Of a DNA stretch of 64,000 nucleotides, positions 34,494 to 43,284 are shown piece by piece. This stretch comes from CAVTBX01 sp963733135. Its GTDB lineage: Bacteria; Actinomycetota; Thermoleophilia; Gaiellales; Gaiellaceae. Below the pieces are notes generated by a model. It did no database searches. It was not told where the DNA came from and saw nothing but the letters and a program-made list of their open reading frames with translations. The position numbers and the translations under genes are program-made. The stretch is from the NCBI GenBank assembly GCA_963733135.1, contig CAVTBX010000006.1, positions 28,410 to 92,409 on the forward strand, written 5' to 3'. Positions within the stretch are counted from its first letter, which is position 1; every line of letters starts with the position of its first letter.

Positions 34494-35297
34494 GTGCCCC
34501 CAGGGTCGAATCTTCATTCTGTGAGGCGCCCGAAACGCGAGCTCGGCCAGCACTTCCTCGCCGACCCGAACATCCTCGGCGTCGCGGGCCGCCTCGCGGC
34601 GCTCGCGCCCGACGACGTCGTCCTGGAGGTCGGCCCCGGCCTCGGCGTCCTGACGGCGTACCTCGCGGACCGGGTGCGGCACGTCCACGCGGTCGAGCTC
34701 GACCGGTCGCTCGAGCCCGAGCTTCGCGCCGCACTCGAGGGGCGCGCGAACGTCGAGCTCGTCTTCGGGGACGCCCTCGCGCTTCCACTCGAGGCGCTCG
34801 ACCCGCCGCCTCGGAAGCTCGTCGCCAATCTCCCGTACAACGTGGCGACGCCGCTCGTCGTCGAGAGCCTCGACGGGCTTCCGGCGCTCGAGCGCTGGAC
34901 GGTCATGGTGCAGCGGGAGGTCGCGGACAGATTCTTTGCCCAGCCCGGCACCAAGGCCTACGGAGCAGCCTCAGTGCTCGTGCGCCTCACTGCCGAGCGA
35001 ACCGGCTTTCATCCGGTCGCCCGGACGGTGTTCCGCCCGCCGCCGAACGTGGACTCGGCGCTCGTGTCCTTCCGGCGTACGCGCACCTGGGGCGACGAAT
35101 ATCCGCTTGTGAAGCGCGTCGTCCAGGCCGCGTTCGCGCACCGGCGGAAGACGCTCGCGAACTCACTCGAGCTCGCGGGCGTGGCGCCTCGCGTCGAGGC
35201 GGCGGAGGCGCTCGCCCGGATCGGCCGGGACCCGGGCATTCGGGCTGAGGCGCTCGAGCCCGGCGAGTTCTTGGCGCTCACGGAGGTTCTCCGGTGA
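34494..35297 (+). CDS. rsmA: 16S rRNA dimethyladenosine methyltransferase
   Basis: 267 residues from GTG 34494; GTG 34521 (VRRPKRELGQHFL) matches the family N-terminus better and may be the true start. Motifs: LGQHFLADPNIL, the SAM loop VLEVGPGLGVLT, HAVELDRSL, and the catalytic NLPYNVATPLV. The C-terminal helical domain with FRPPPNVDSALV and AHRRKTLANSL is intact. The enzyme dimethylates two adenines near the 3' end of 16S rRNA (KsgA). Two REP palindromes follow. Confidence 0.95.
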   Translation: MPPGSNLHSVRRPKRELGQHFLADPNILGVAGRLAALAPDDVVLEVGPGLGVLTAYLADRVRHVHAVELDRSLEPELRAALEGRANVELVFGDALALPLEALDPPPRKLVANLPYNVATPLVVESLDGLPALERWTVMVQREVADRFFAQPGTKAYGAASVLVRLTAERTGFHPVARTVFRPPPNVDSALVSFRRTRTWGDEYPLVKRVVQAAFAHRRKTLANSLELAGVAPRVEAAEALARIGRDPGIRAEALEPGEFLALTEVLR

Positions 35298-35300
35298 ACG

Positions 35301-35370
35301 CGGGCGACGCATGCGTCGCCCCTACGAGGGGGTGGGGTAGCCGCAGTAGGGGCGAGGCATGCCTCGCCCG
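35301..35370. repeat. Pair of facing GTAG-headed REP-like palindromes
   Basis: Minus-strand unit 35301-35325 and plus-strand unit 35346-35370 with 20 bases between, so the two GTAG heads face each other. Both have long perfect palindromes (GGGCGACGCATGCGTCGCCC and GGGCGAGGCATGCCTCGCCC). A head-to-head pair forms a larger inverted structure, as REP doublets (BIMEs) do. It splits rsmA from ispE. Confidence 0.88.
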
Positions 35371-35382
35371 TCGTGCCTCCAG

Positions 35383-36207
35383 ATGAAACGAGTCCCGGTC
35401 GCTGCCAAGATCAACCTCGCGCTCGTCGTCGGCGAGCCTGGGCCAGACGGGCTGCACCAGGTCGCGACTGTCCTCCAGCGGATCGACCTGGTAGATCGCG
35501 TCTCCCTTGAGCTCGCCTCCCGGCTGGAGGTGACCGGTTTCGCCGAGGACACGATCGTCGGGCGCGCGCTCGAGGGCCTGGAGGAGCGCGCCGGGGTCGA
35601 GCCGGGTTGGCGCATCCGGATCGACAAGGGGATTCCCGTAGCGGCGGGGCTCGGGGGCGGGAGCGCCGATGCGGCCGCCGCGCTTCGGCTTGCAAACGAC
35701 ACGCTGCCCAGACCGGTCGACGACGACGCGCTCCACGAGCTCGCAGCCTCGGTCGGCGCGGACGTCCCGTTCTTCCTCGAGCCGGGACCGAAACTCGCCG
35801 AAGGCGCCGGCGAGCGCTTGACGCGGCTCGAGCTACCGCAGGATTACTGGGTCGTAGTGGCGCTTCCCCACGGGGCGGCCAAGCCTTCCACGGGCGAGAT
35901 CTACGGCCGGTTCGACGAGCTTGGCGGCGGGTCAGGCTTCGAGGACCGGCGAGCCGCACTCCGCGCTGCGATCGACGCGTGCCGACGGCCGCGCGACTTC
36001 GCCGCCTTTCCGCCGAATGACCTCGCCGAGGCGGCCGGCGGGCGCGATCTCGCCGACGAGCTCGCCGCGGCAGGCGCATTTCGCGCGGACGTGAGCGGAG
36101 CCGGGCCCGCGGTCTACGCCCTCTTCCATCATCGTCCGCAGGCCGAGGAGGCCGCGCGGTCCGTCAAGCACCGTGCCAGAACGTGGGTCACAGTTCCCGT
36201 CTGGTAG
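35383..36207 (+). CDS. ispE: 4-diphosphocytidyl-2-C-methyl-D-erythritol kinase
   Basis: 274 residues from ATG 35383; an earlier in-frame ATG lies within the REP palindrome. The protein opens VPVAAKINLALVVGEPGPDG and has the GHMP phosphate loop PVAAGLGGGSADAAAAL and a C-terminal DVSGAGPAVYALF. It phosphorylates CDP-methylerythritol in the non-mevalonate isoprenoid pathway. Fourth gene of the metG cluster; a tRNA gene follows. Confidence 0.94.
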   Translation: MKRVPVAAKINLALVVGEPGPDGLHQVATVLQRIDLVDRVSLELASRLEVTGFAEDTIVGRALEGLEERAGVEPGWRIRIDKGIPVAAGLGGGSADAAAALRLANDTLPRPVDDDALHELAASVGADVPFFLEPGPKLAEGAGERLTRLELPQDYWVVVALPHGAAKPSTGEIYGRFDELGGGSGFEDRRAALRAAIDACRRPRDFAAFPPNDLAEAAGGRDLADELAAAGAFRADVSGAGPAVYALFHHRPQAEEAARSVKHRARTWVTVPVW

Positions 36208-36242
36208 CCAAGCGTCGGCCGCTCGTAGACTGGGAGTCGCGC

Positions 36243-36313
36243 TGGGGCGTAGCCAAGTGGTAAGGCAGCGGGTTTTGGTCCCGTGATCGGAGGTTCGAAT
36301 CCTCCCGCCCCAG
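36243..36313 (+). tRNA. tRNA-Gln (anticodon TTG)
   Basis: The 71-base sequence folds into a cloverleaf. The acceptor stem TGGGGCG pairs with CGCCCCA, and the T arm GGAGG-TTCGAAT-CCTCC is perfect. The anticodon stem GCGGG/CCCGT encloses the loop TTTTGGT, giving anticodon TTG (36275-36277), which reads CAA. CCA is not encoded (GCC follows). A TAGACT hexamer at 36226-36231 may be the -10 box. Confidence 0.95.
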
Positions 36314-36364
36314 CCTGGGGCATAATCGCCCCGGCACGCGGCCCCGCCCGATGAATCTCACTCG

Positions 36365-37705
36365 TTGACGCCACCCCTCGCAGCGGTCGTGATGGCGGCC
36401 GGGCTCGGCACGCGCATGAAATCGCGACGGGCCAAGCATCTCCACCCGCTGCTCGGGCGGCCGCTCGTCCTCTGGGCGGTCGACGCGGCGCAGGGCGCGA
36501 AGCCGGATCGGCTCGTGGTCGTGTGCTCGCCGGGGGCCGAGGACGAGCTCACCGCCATCCTCCCGGAGAGCGCCGAGCTCGCGATCCAGGCTGAGCCCCG
36601 GGGCACAGGCGACGCCGTCGCCGCCGCCCGGCCCACGCTCGAGGGTTTCGACGGCGACGTCCTCGTCGTGCCTGGCGACGCACCGCTCTTCACGGAGGAG
36701 ATCCTCACCGCCCTCGTCTCAGGTCACCGCGAGCGGAGGCCCGCGCTGACGCTCCTCTCGGTCGAGGCCGAGCGGTCACTTCCGTACGGCCGGATCGTCC
36801 GCGACGCACGTGGCGCGCCGGTCGGGATCGTGGAGGAGCGGGACGCCTCTCCCGAGGAGCTCGCCATTCCCGAGCTGAACGCGTCGGTCTACGTCTTCCG
36901 TGCCGAGGCGCTCTGGCCGATGCTCGCCGGCCTCGGCTCGGACAATGCGCTCGGCGAGCTCTACCTCACGGACACCCTGGCCGCGCTCGTGGCGGAGGGA
37001 AGCCCGGTCGAGGTCGTTCCGTCGCCCGACGCCGTGGCGACGGAGGGAGTCAACGACAGGGTCGACCTCGCGCGCGCTGCGGACGTCCTGCGCCGGCGGA
37101 TCCTGGAGGCGCACATGCTTGCCGGCGTCACCGTCGTCGACCCAGCCACGACGTGGATCGACCCCGACGCAGAGCTAGAGCCGGACGCCGTCGTCTATCA
37201 GTTCACCGTCCTGCGCGGGCGGACGACCGTCGGCGCCGCGGCCGAGGTCGGGCCGCATGTCGTAGCCGTCGACGCGGAGATCGGGCCCAACTGCGTCGTC
37301 GGGCCCTTCGCCTACCTCCGGCCCGGCACCGTGCTGGCCGAGCGGTCAAAGGCAGGTGCATTCGTCGAGGTGAAGAACTCGCGTGTCGGGGAAGGATCAA
37401 AGGTGCCTCATCTCTCCTACATCGGGGATGCCGAGATCGGTCGCGAGAGCAACATCGGGGCGGGCGCCATCACCGCGAACTACCGCTCCGAGCGATATGA
37501 CGAGAAGCAGCGCACCGTGATCGGCGACGACGTCCACACCGGGAGTCAAAATGTGTTTGTCCCTCCAGTGAGGATCGGTGATCATGCGTGGACGGGAGCC
37601 GGCTCAACGATCACGGACGACGTTCCTGACGGAGCGCTTGCGGTCGCCCGCGCGCGCCAGGTCAACAGAGAGGGATACGACGGTGAGCGAAAGCGCGACG
37701 ACTGA
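36365..37705 (+). CDS. glmU: Bifunctional UDP-N-acetylglucosamine pyrophosphorylase / glucosamine-1-phosphate acetyltransferase
   Basis: 446 residues from TTG 36365. The uridylyltransferase domain has AVVMAAGLGTRMKSRRAK and VPGDAPLFTEE. The C-terminal half is a left-handed beta-helix with hexapeptide repeats and KAGAFVEVKNSRVG, HLSYIGDAEIG, NIGAGAITANY and the acetyl-CoA site near GSQNVFVPPV. It makes UDP-GlcNAc for peptidoglycan. CATAAT at 36321-36326 may be its -10 box. The stop lies 23 bases inside the prs gene. Confidence 0.95.
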   Translation: MTPPLAAVVMAAGLGTRMKSRRAKHLHPLLGRPLVLWAVDAAQGAKPDRLVVVCSPGAEDELTAILPESAELAIQAEPRGTGDAVAAARPTLEGFDGDVLVVPGDAPLFTEEILTALVSGHRERRPALTLLSVEAERSLPYGRIVRDARGAPVGIVEERDASPEELAIPELNASVYVFRAEALWPMLAGLGSDNALGELYLTDTLAALVAEGSPVEVVPSPDAVATEGVNDRVDLARAADVLRRRILEAHMLAGVTVVDPATTWIDPDAELEPDAVVYQFTVLRGRTTVGAAAEVGPHVVAVDAEIGPNCVVGPFAYLRPGTVLAERSKAGAFVEVKNSRVGEGSKVPHLSYIGDAEIGRESNIGAGAITANYRSERYDEKQRTVIGDDVHTGSQNVFVPPVRIGDHAWTGAGSTITDDVPDGALAVARARQVNREGYDGERKRDD

Positions 37706-38747
37706 AATCCCGCTGCCCGGCCTGGAGACGCTCGAGCCCGTGCAGCCCGCAGGCGCGCCGGGCCGCTGGATCGAGCGCGGGCCCTCCGGCAAGCTCATGC
37801 TCTTCTCGGGCCGGTCGAATCCCGATCTCGCCGAGGAGATCGGCGAGGTGCTCGGCATCCAGCTCGGCGACGTCCAGCTGAAGACCTTCGCGAACGGCGA
37901 GACCTACTGCCGCTTCCACGAGTCGGTACGCGGCGCTGACGTCTTCATCGTCCAGTCGGGCTACGGCCCCGCGGTGAATGACCACCTGATGGAGCTGCTG
38001 ATCATGATCGACGCGGCCAAGCTCGCCTCGGCGAACCGGATCACCGCCGTCATGCCCTGGTACCCGTACTCGCGGCAAGACAAGAAGTCGTCCCCGCGCG
38101 AGCCGATCACGGCCAAGCTCGTGGCCGAGCTGCTCCAGGCCGCCGGCGTCGACCGCGTCCTCACCATGGATCTCCATGCAGGCCAGATCCAGGGCTTCTT
38201 CACGATCCCGGTCGACCACATGACGGCCCTCCCGCTCTTCGTCCAGCACTATCGGGACAAGGGGCTGAACGGTCCCGGCATCGTCGCCGTCTCGCCGGAT
38301 CCCGGCCGCGCGAAGACGGCCAACAAGTTCGCGCAGATGCTCGAGGCCGACATCGCCTACATGTCGAAGATCCGGCCCGAGCACGAGGTCGCCTCGATGC
38401 TCGAAGTCACCGGCCGCGTCCGCGGCAAGGTCGCAATCCTGACCGACGACATCATCGTCACGGGCGGGACTCTCATCGCGGCAGCCGAGGCGCTCAAGGA
38501 CGCCGGCGCGACTGAGGTCTTCGCGTGCGCGACACACGGTCTCATCCCGGAGCAGGCGTTCGACCGGCTGGCCGCGAGCGAGATCAGCGAGATCACGATC
38601 ACGAACACCGTTCCGATCGACCCGATCAAGCGCCCGGACAAGGTCCGCGTCCTGCCGGTCTCGAAGCTGCTCGCCGAGACGATCCAGAACGTCTTCTCGG
38701 ACGAGTCCGTGTCGGCCATCTTCGCGGGCGAGAACCAGTTGTTCTAG
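37683..38747 (+). CDS. prs: Ribose-phosphate pyrophosphokinase
   Basis: 354 residues from GTG 37683, with GAGAGGGA ten bases upstream. About 38 residues precede the usual start region (LMLFSGRSNPDLAEEIGEVL). The PRPP signature and active-site loops are intact: MPWYPYSRQDKKSSPREPITAKL, MDLHAGQIQGFF and the PRPP-binding VAILTDDIIVTGGTLI. It makes PRPP from ribose 5-phosphate and ATP. It overlaps glmU by 23 bases, the usual actinobacterial gene pair. A strong hairpin follows the stop. Confidence 0.95.
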   Translation: MSESATTEIPLPGLETLEPVQPAGAPGRWIERGPSGKLMLFSGRSNPDLAEEIGEVLGIQLGDVQLKTFANGETYCRFHESVRGADVFIVQSGYGPAVNDHLMELLIMIDAAKLASANRITAVMPWYPYSRQDKKSSPREPITAKLVAELLQAAGVDRVLTMDLHAGQIQGFFTIPVDHMTALPLFVQHYRDKGLNGPGIVAVSPDPGRAKTANKFAQMLEADIAYMSKIRPEHEVASMLEVTGRVRGKVAILTDDIIVTGGTLIAAAEALKDAGATEVFACATHGLIPEQAFDRLAASEISEITITNTVPIDPIKRPDKVRVLPVSKLLAETIQNVFSDESVSAIFAGENQLF

Positions 38748-38748
38748 A

Positions 38749-38774
38749 AGAATCGCGCCGCTTTGCGCGATTCT
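38749..38774 (+). terminator. Terminator hairpin after prs
   Basis: AGAATCGCGC and GCGCGATTCT pair perfectly over 10 bp around a six-base loop, starting two bases after the prs stop. No U-run follows. A second hairpin (GGGCGC-GAA-GCGCCC, 38782-38796) comes directly after, so the two probably act together. Confidence 0.65.
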
Positions 38775-38804
38775 GGCGGGAGGGCGCGAAGCGCCCGTTC
38801 ACCC

Positions 38805-38829
38805 GTAGGGGCGAGGCTTGCCTCGCCCG
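38805..38829 (+). repeat. GTAG-headed REP-like palindrome
   Basis: GTAGGGGCGAGGCTTGCCTCGCCCG; the loop is CTT in place of CAT. It is single, unlike most others, and lies between prs and a convergent lipoprotein gene. Confidence 0.85.
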
Positions 38830-38868
38830 CGTGCTGATGGAAGGCTGCCTCGCGAAACTCCGGGTCGT

Positions 38869-39522
38869 TCACACCTGGCCGCAGCGGCCCGCGCCGAAGG
38901 ACAGTGTCGTTCGAATCGTTCGCTGCTCCGTGCTGACCAAGAGCGGGAGGCACCTCGCACCGGCAACGACGAACCCTCCGTTGAACTGTGTAGGTGCGCC
39001 CACTGGTCCTCCCAAGGGCGAGGCCCGGTTCTCTGCGCACGCCTCGAAGGCCACGGCGGTTTGGCCGTCGGAGATCCGGTAGGCGCCCTCCTCGTTCGTC
39101 CAGGCGGCCGGGTCGTACAGGAGCGCTGCGTGCCGTTGCTCGGCTCGCGGGACGACGACGCGGGCTACGGCACCGGCCCTCACGACCACCAGGAGCTTCT
39201 GTGCCCAGTAGCGGCCGCGACGGCCTCCGGCGGGATCGAAGCTGGAGGTCGGAGCGGATGCGTAGCTGCGCGCGAAGTAGAAGATGACGGGCCCTGCGAC
39301 GATTGAGTGCCGGCGCCGCGCCCGTGTCTGGAGCTTGCCGTAGACGCTCGACTCGCACGCTCGTACGAATGGTTGCTGTGCCTGATTCTCGCCAGCGGAA
39401 GCCTCGTTCGAGCTTGTCGACTCCGGCCTCGACGGGGCGGATGTGCTCGCGTCGAATGAGCAGCCCGCGGCGGCGAGCGTCATGAGCACGGGCAGGAGCC
39501 GGCGCACGTTCACTGATCCCAT
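38869..39522 (-). CDS. Predicted lipoprotein, function unknown
   Basis: 217 residues. A basic start (VNVRRLLPVLMTLAAAGC) ends in a lipobox with the lipid Cys at 21. A Ser/Thr/Glu-rich linker (about 22-50) leads to a globular domain with four Cys residues (CESSVYG, FEACAENR, ARCLPLL and GRCGQV), which could form two disulphides outside the cell. No known domain is recognised. It lies convergent to prs. Confidence 0.65.
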   Translation of the reverse strand: MGSVNVRRLLPVLMTLAAAGCSFDASTSAPSRPESTSSNEASAGENQAQQPFVRACESSVYGKLQTRARRRHSIVAGPVIFYFARSYASAPTSSFDPAGGRRGRYWAQKLLVVVRAGAVARVVVPRAEQRHAALLYDPAAWTNEEGAYRISDGQTAVAFEACAENRASPLGGPVGAPTQFNGGFVVAGARCLPLLVSTEQRTIRTTLSFGAGRCGQV

Positions 39523-39586
39523 GTACGCGTGCTGACGTTGCCAAGGTCCCCCGCTTCCCTCGGGTCGCTAAGGAAGCCAGTTAGGC

Positions 39587-40966
39587 ATGCCGATCCACTA
39601 CCGGATGGCCTGGCGACCTCGGTTGTTCATCGTCGTCGCCGCCGGTGGGGCGGCTGCTGCGACCGTGCTCGCGTTTGCGGTGCCTTCTGCGCAGTTCGCC
39701 TACCGAAGCCCGTCGCTTCACGTTGCGATCGAGACGACGACGGCGCTCATCGCACTCCTCGCTGCGTACCTCGTCTTCGGGCGCTTCCGGGTGAGCGCGC
39801 TCCTCTCCGACCTCGTGCTCGTGTGTGCGATGACGCTCTTCGCGTTTACGAACCTCTTCTTCCTGGCTCTGCCGCTAGCCGTGCCGAGCGCGTTCTCCGA
39901 CACCGGGGCGACGTGGACCTCGCTGGTCGGCGGCCTGCTGGCCGGTGCGGCGTTCGCTGCCGGCGGCTTCGCGTCCGAGCGGCGGATCCGTAACCCGTCG
40001 CGCGCGGCAGGTCTCGGCGTCGCGCTTTGCATCTGGCTCGTGACGGGAGCGGGAGTCTGCGCAGCGCTCTTCCTCGGCGACACCTCGGCGGGTTTTCCTT
40101 CCTGGCTCTCGCCCGAGTGGGACGACCGGCCGCTGCTCGTCGGAAACCCCGTCGTCCTGACGGCGCAGCTCGTCGGCGCCATCCTCTTCGCCGTCGCCGC
40201 GGTCGGCTACCTTCGGCGAGCGGAACGGGGCCGGGACGAGCTCATGCAGTGGTTCGGCGCCGGGGCCACTCTCTCGGCCTTCGCGAGCCTCAACTACCTG
40301 TTCTTTCCGTCGCTGTACTCGGAGTGGGTCTACACGGGCGACTTCCTGCGGGTCGGCTTCTACCTCCTCGTGCTCGTGGGGACCGGGCGGGAGATCCAGA
40401 CGTACTGGCACCGGCTGGCCGACGTGGCGGTGCTCGAAGACCGACGACGGATCGCTCGCGACCTCCACGACGGGCTGGCGCAGGAGCTCGCCTTCATCGC
40501 CGCCGAGACGGCCGGGCCCGCAGCGAAGGCCGCCGAGCGGGCCCTCGACGAGTCGCGCCGAGCCATCGCCGCGCTGACCAGGCCGGTGGACGAGCCGCTC
40601 GATCTCGCCCTCGTCCAGGCCGCCGAGGAAGTCGCGCACCGCGTGGGCACTCAGATTCGGTACGAAGGAGATGGCACGCCTCACGTCGCCGGCGAGACGC
40701 GCGAGGCTCTGATCCGAATCGTCCGCGAGGCCGTGACGAACGCCGCGAGGCACGGTGGCGCGCAGCGAGTGAGGATCGCGCTCACGAACGGCGACGGGCT
40801 CAAGCTCCTGATCGCGGACGACGGCGCGGGCTTCATGCCCGAGAGCCTGAGGCCCGGCGGCTTCGGGCTCGTCTCCATGCGGGAGCGCGCGGAGGCGCTC
40901 GGAGGCAGCTTCAAGCTCGAGTCCTCGCCGGGCCTCGGCACGGCCATCGAGGTGGTTGTCCCGTGA
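39587..40966 (+). CDS. Sensor histidine kinase, HisKA_3 type
   Basis: 459 residues. Eight or so membrane helices occupy residues 10-265. The dimerisation and phosphoacceptor box is RRIARDLHDGLAQELAF (His about 294) and the ATPase domain follows with VREAVTNAARHGGA (N box) and LIADDGAGF, then GGFGLVSMRERAEALGG. This is the NarX/LiaS/DesK class. The stop overlaps the GTG start of the response regulator by four bases (GTGA), so the pair is co-translated. The signal sensed is unknown. Confidence 0.93.
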   Translation: MPIHYRMAWRPRLFIVVAAGGAAAATVLAFAVPSAQFAYRSPSLHVAIETTTALIALLAAYLVFGRFRVSALLSDLVLVCAMTLFAFTNLFFLALPLAVPSAFSDTGATWTSLVGGLLAGAAFAAGGFASERRIRNPSRAAGLGVALCIWLVTGAGVCAALFLGDTSAGFPSWLSPEWDDRPLLVGNPVVLTAQLVGAILFAVAAVGYLRRAERGRDELMQWFGAGATLSAFASLNYLFFPSLYSEWVYTGDFLRVGFYLLVLVGTGREIQTYWHRLADVAVLEDRRRIARDLHDGLAQELAFIAAETAGPAAKAAERALDESRRAIAALTRPVDEPLDLALVQAAEEVAHRVGTQIRYEGDGTPHVAGETREALIRIVREAVTNAARHGGAQRVRIALTNGDGLKLLIADDGAGFMPESLRPGGFGLVSMRERAEALGGSFKLESSPGLGTAIEVVVP

Positions 40967-41607
40967 GCGCGCCGATCCGCGTCCTCATCGCCGACGACCA
41001 CGCTCCGACCCGCGCGGGTGTCCGGCAGGTGCTCGAGGGCGACGGTTTCGCCGTGTGCGCCGAGGTTCCGAGCGGCTCTGCCGCCGTCGAAGCCGCGGTC
41101 GCGGAGCGCCCCGACGTGTGCCTGCTCGACATCCGTATGCCCGGCGGAGGCATCGCGGCGGCTTCGGAGATCGCGCGGGAGCTTCCCGATGCGGCGATCG
41201 TCATGCTGACCGTCTCCCGCGACGACGCCGACCTCTTCGATGCTCTCCGTGCGGGCGCGTGCGGCTATCTCCTGAAGGACGTCGACCGCGCCGAACTGCC
41301 CGACGCTCTCCGCGGCGCGCTGGCCGGTGAGGCGCCACTTCCAGCGAACCTCGTGGCCCGCCTGATCGAGGAGTTCCGCGAGCGCGGCCGGCGAAAGCGT
41401 CTCCTCCTGAAGCGAAACCCCGGCGTTCAGCTTCGGAATCGCGAGTGGGAAGTGCTCGAGCTTCTGCGGGAGGGCCTGTCGACGGCCGAGATCGCACAGA
41501 GGCTCTTCATCGCAGAGGTCACCGTTCGGACCCACGTGTCCTCGATCCTCAAGAAGCTCCGCGTCCCGGACCGCGAGGCGGCGGTTCAGCTCCTCGACGA
41601 GCGTTGA
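40963..41607 (+). CDS. NarL/LuxR-type response regulator
   Basis: 214 residues. The receiver has the acidic pair in IRVLIADDHAP, phosphoacceptor Asp in VCLLDIRMPGGG, Thr in VMLTVS and Lys in GYLLKDV. A short linker leads to a LuxR helix-turn-helix (NREWEVLELLREGLSTAEIAQRLFIAEVTVRTHVSSILKKL). Partner of the preceding kinase. DNA targets are not shown. Confidence 0.94.
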   Translation: MSAPIRVLIADDHAPTRAGVRQVLEGDGFAVCAEVPSGSAAVEAAVAERPDVCLLDIRMPGGGIAAASEIARELPDAAIVMLTVSRDDADLFDALRAGACGYLLKDVDRAELPDALRGALAGEAPLPANLVARLIEEFRERGRRKRLLLKRNPGVQLRNREWEVLELLREGLSTAEIAQRLFIAEVTVRTHVSSILKKLRVPDREAAVQLLDER

Positions 41608-41720
41608 CGAAGTTCAACGCTCGGGGCCTTCCGGTCAGCGCGCCTGTCGCCGATACTGAGAGCACTGTCGATTCCGGGGCAAGGACTCGGCTCCAGCGGC
41701 TTAGGCGATATGGCTCACGG

Positions 41721-41745
41721 AAGAGGCGCTCAAGAGGCGCCTCTT
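41721..41745 (+). terminator. Hairpin between the response regulator and rplY
   Basis: AAGAGGCGC and GCGCCTCTT pair over 9 bp around a seven-base loop, followed by CTTCGTT. It is about 110 bases after the regulator stop, so a longer 3' region (41608-41720) precedes it. That stretch has GTCGCCGATACTGAGAGCAC and GGCTTAGGCGATATGGC, which could pair in part. It could instead be a leader of rplY. No known riboswitch consensus was recognised. Confidence 0.45.
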
Positions 41746-41800
41746 CTTCGTTAATCGGCGCGGATCCGGCTCGGGCGCTTCGCTACACTGGCGGGCCGAT

Positions 41801-42508
41801 ATGGCCGAGGGACGGACGACGCTCAATGTCAAGAAACGCGAGACCGGCGGCAGCGCCGTCGCCCGCCGGCTGCGCGTGGCTGGTGAGATCCCGGGTGTCC
41901 TCTATGGCGAGGGAAAGGACGCGCACACGTTCTCGGTCGGCGAGCGTGAGCTCCGTCGCGTGCTGACGGGCGACCACGGCCTGCATGCCATCCTCGACAT
42001 CGTCATCGAAGGCTCGCAGAAGCCTCATCACGCGGTGCTCAAGGACTACCAGCTTCACGCGACCAGGAACCGGCTCCTCCACGTGGACTTCCACGAGGTA
42101 CGCCTCGACCGTGTCATCCAGGCGCAGGTGGTCGTGGAGCTCGTGGGTCAGGCGCAGGGCGCCGTCGAAGGCGGCGTGCTCCAGCAGCCGACCCGCGAGG
42201 TGAACGTCGAGGCGCTGCCGATGGAGGTGCCGGATCGGTTCACTCTCGACGTCTCTGCGCTCCAGATCGGCGATGCGCTCCGAGTCAGTGACATTGCGGC
42301 ACAGGAGGGCGTGACGGTGCTCGACGATCCCGAGACCGTGCTCGCAAGCGTGACTGTGCCGACCCGCGTCGAGGAGCCCGAGGAAGAAGTGTCCGAGGAG
42401 GAGCTCGCCGAGGGCGAGGAGCTGCCGGAGGGCGAGGAGCCCGAAGGCGGTGCGGAGGGCGAGGCCGAGCCGGGGGCCGCCGGCGAGCAACAGCCCGCCG
42501 AGGGCTAA
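41801..42508 (+). CDS. rplY: 50S ribosomal protein L25/general stress protein Ctc
   Basis: 235 residues. The L25 domain opens with TTLNVKKRETGGSAVARRLRVAGEIPGVLYG and is followed by the beta domain of the longer TL5/Ctc form (VQAQVVVELVGQAQGAVEGGVLQQ). The tail of 45 residues is strongly acidic (Glu-rich with Pro and Gly), as in many actinobacteria. It binds 5S rRNA. TACACT at 41784-41789 lies eleven bases before the ATG and may be the -10. The peptidyl-tRNA hydrolase gene follows after nine bases. Confidence 0.93.
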   Translation: MAEGRTTLNVKKRETGGSAVARRLRVAGEIPGVLYGEGKDAHTFSVGERELRRVLTGDHGLHAILDIVIEGSQKPHHAVLKDYQLHATRNRLLHVDFHEVRLDRVIQAQVVVELVGQAQGAVEGGVLQQPTREVNVEALPMEVPDRFTLDVSALQIGDALRVSDIAAQEGVTVLDDPETVLASVTVPTRVEEPEEEVSEEELAEGEELPEGEEPEGGAEGEAEPGAAGEQQPAEG

Positions 42509-42517
42509 CCGCGTTCA

Positions 42518-43120
42518 ATGCGCTTCCTGCGCCGGGGCGATTCGGCCTCGTCGCTCGACCTGCTGATCGCCGGGCTCGGCAACCCGGGCCGCGAGTACGT
42601 TCGGACGCGGCACAACGTGGGTTTCATGGTCGCCGACGAGCTTGCGCGCCGGCACGAGGGCTCGTTTCGCGGCAAGTTCTCGGGCGAGCTCGCGGAGGTG
42701 CGGATGGATGGCCGGCGTGTGGCGCTCCTGAAGCCGCAGACCTACATGAACGTCTCCGGGCGATCGGTCGGCGCGGCCCTGCGGTTCTTCAAGCTTCCGT
42801 TCGAGCGGCTCCTCGTCGTCCACGACGAGGTCGACCTCGAGCTGGGACGGCTCCAGGCGCGCCAGGGTGGGGGACTCGCCGGCCACAACGGGCTCCGATC
42901 GGTGGGGCAGGCGCTCGGGACACAGGACTTCCTGCGCCTGCGGGTGGGAATCGGGCGCCCGGAGCGGGGCGAACCGCGGCCCGTGTCCGACTGGGTCCTC
43001 TCGCGGTTCGACGAACACGTGGACGTCGAGGCTCTGATCGGGCGGGCCGCCGACGCCGCCGAGGTAATCGCCCGCGAGGGCCTCGAGTCGGCACAGCAGC
43101 GCTTCAACGAGCGCCCTTGA
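42518..43120 (+). CDS. pth: Peptidyl-tRNA hydrolase
   Basis: 200 residues. Key features are LLIAGLGNPGREYVRTRHNVGFMVADELA, with the catalytic His in RHNVG, then LLKPQTYMNVSGRSV, VVHDEVDLELGRLQ and GLAGHNGLRSV. It releases amino acids or peptides from stalled peptidyl-tRNA. The pairing with rplY is widely conserved in actinobacteria. Confidence 0.95.
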   Translation: MRFLRRGDSASSLDLLIAGLGNPGREYVRTRHNVGFMVADELARRHEGSFRGKFSGELAEVRMDGRRVALLKPQTYMNVSGRSVGAALRFFKLPFERLLVVHDEVDLELGRLQARQGGGLAGHNGLRSVGQALGTQDFLRLRVGIGRPERGEPRPVSDWVLSRFDEHVDVEALIGRAADAAEVIAREGLESAQQRFNERP

Positions 43121-43133
43121 CGCCCGCGCGTCT

Positions 43134-43284
43134 CAAAGAGACGGGATCAGGTGCCAGGCACCGAGGCGAACAAAGAGACAGGCACCGAGGCGAACGACCC
43201 GGCGCCGATCTAGCGACGGTGCGACATCGAGGTCAAGCTTGTGTCCGCGGCAGGATCCCTTCTGGACACGTGCAGTGCCTGGCA
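43134..43284. repeat. Direct and inverted GTGCCTGGCAC-type repeats
   Basis: CAGGCACCGAGGCGAAC occurs at 43155-43171 and again at 43179-43195. CAAAGAGAC occurs at 43134-43142 and 43171-43179. The first unit contains the hairpin GGTGCC-A-GGCACC, and a similar inverted unit, CAGTGCCTGGCACCGA, lies at 43273-43288. They fill most of the 204-base gap between two convergent genes. The core GTGCCTGGCAC resembles another class of bacterial palindromic repeat. Confidence 0.6.

Noticed and set aside
41640..41720. c-di-GMP (GEMM) riboswitch between the response regulator and rplY
   Set aside because: The GGATATGGC-like patch is suggestive, but the conserved GEMM core could not be aligned.
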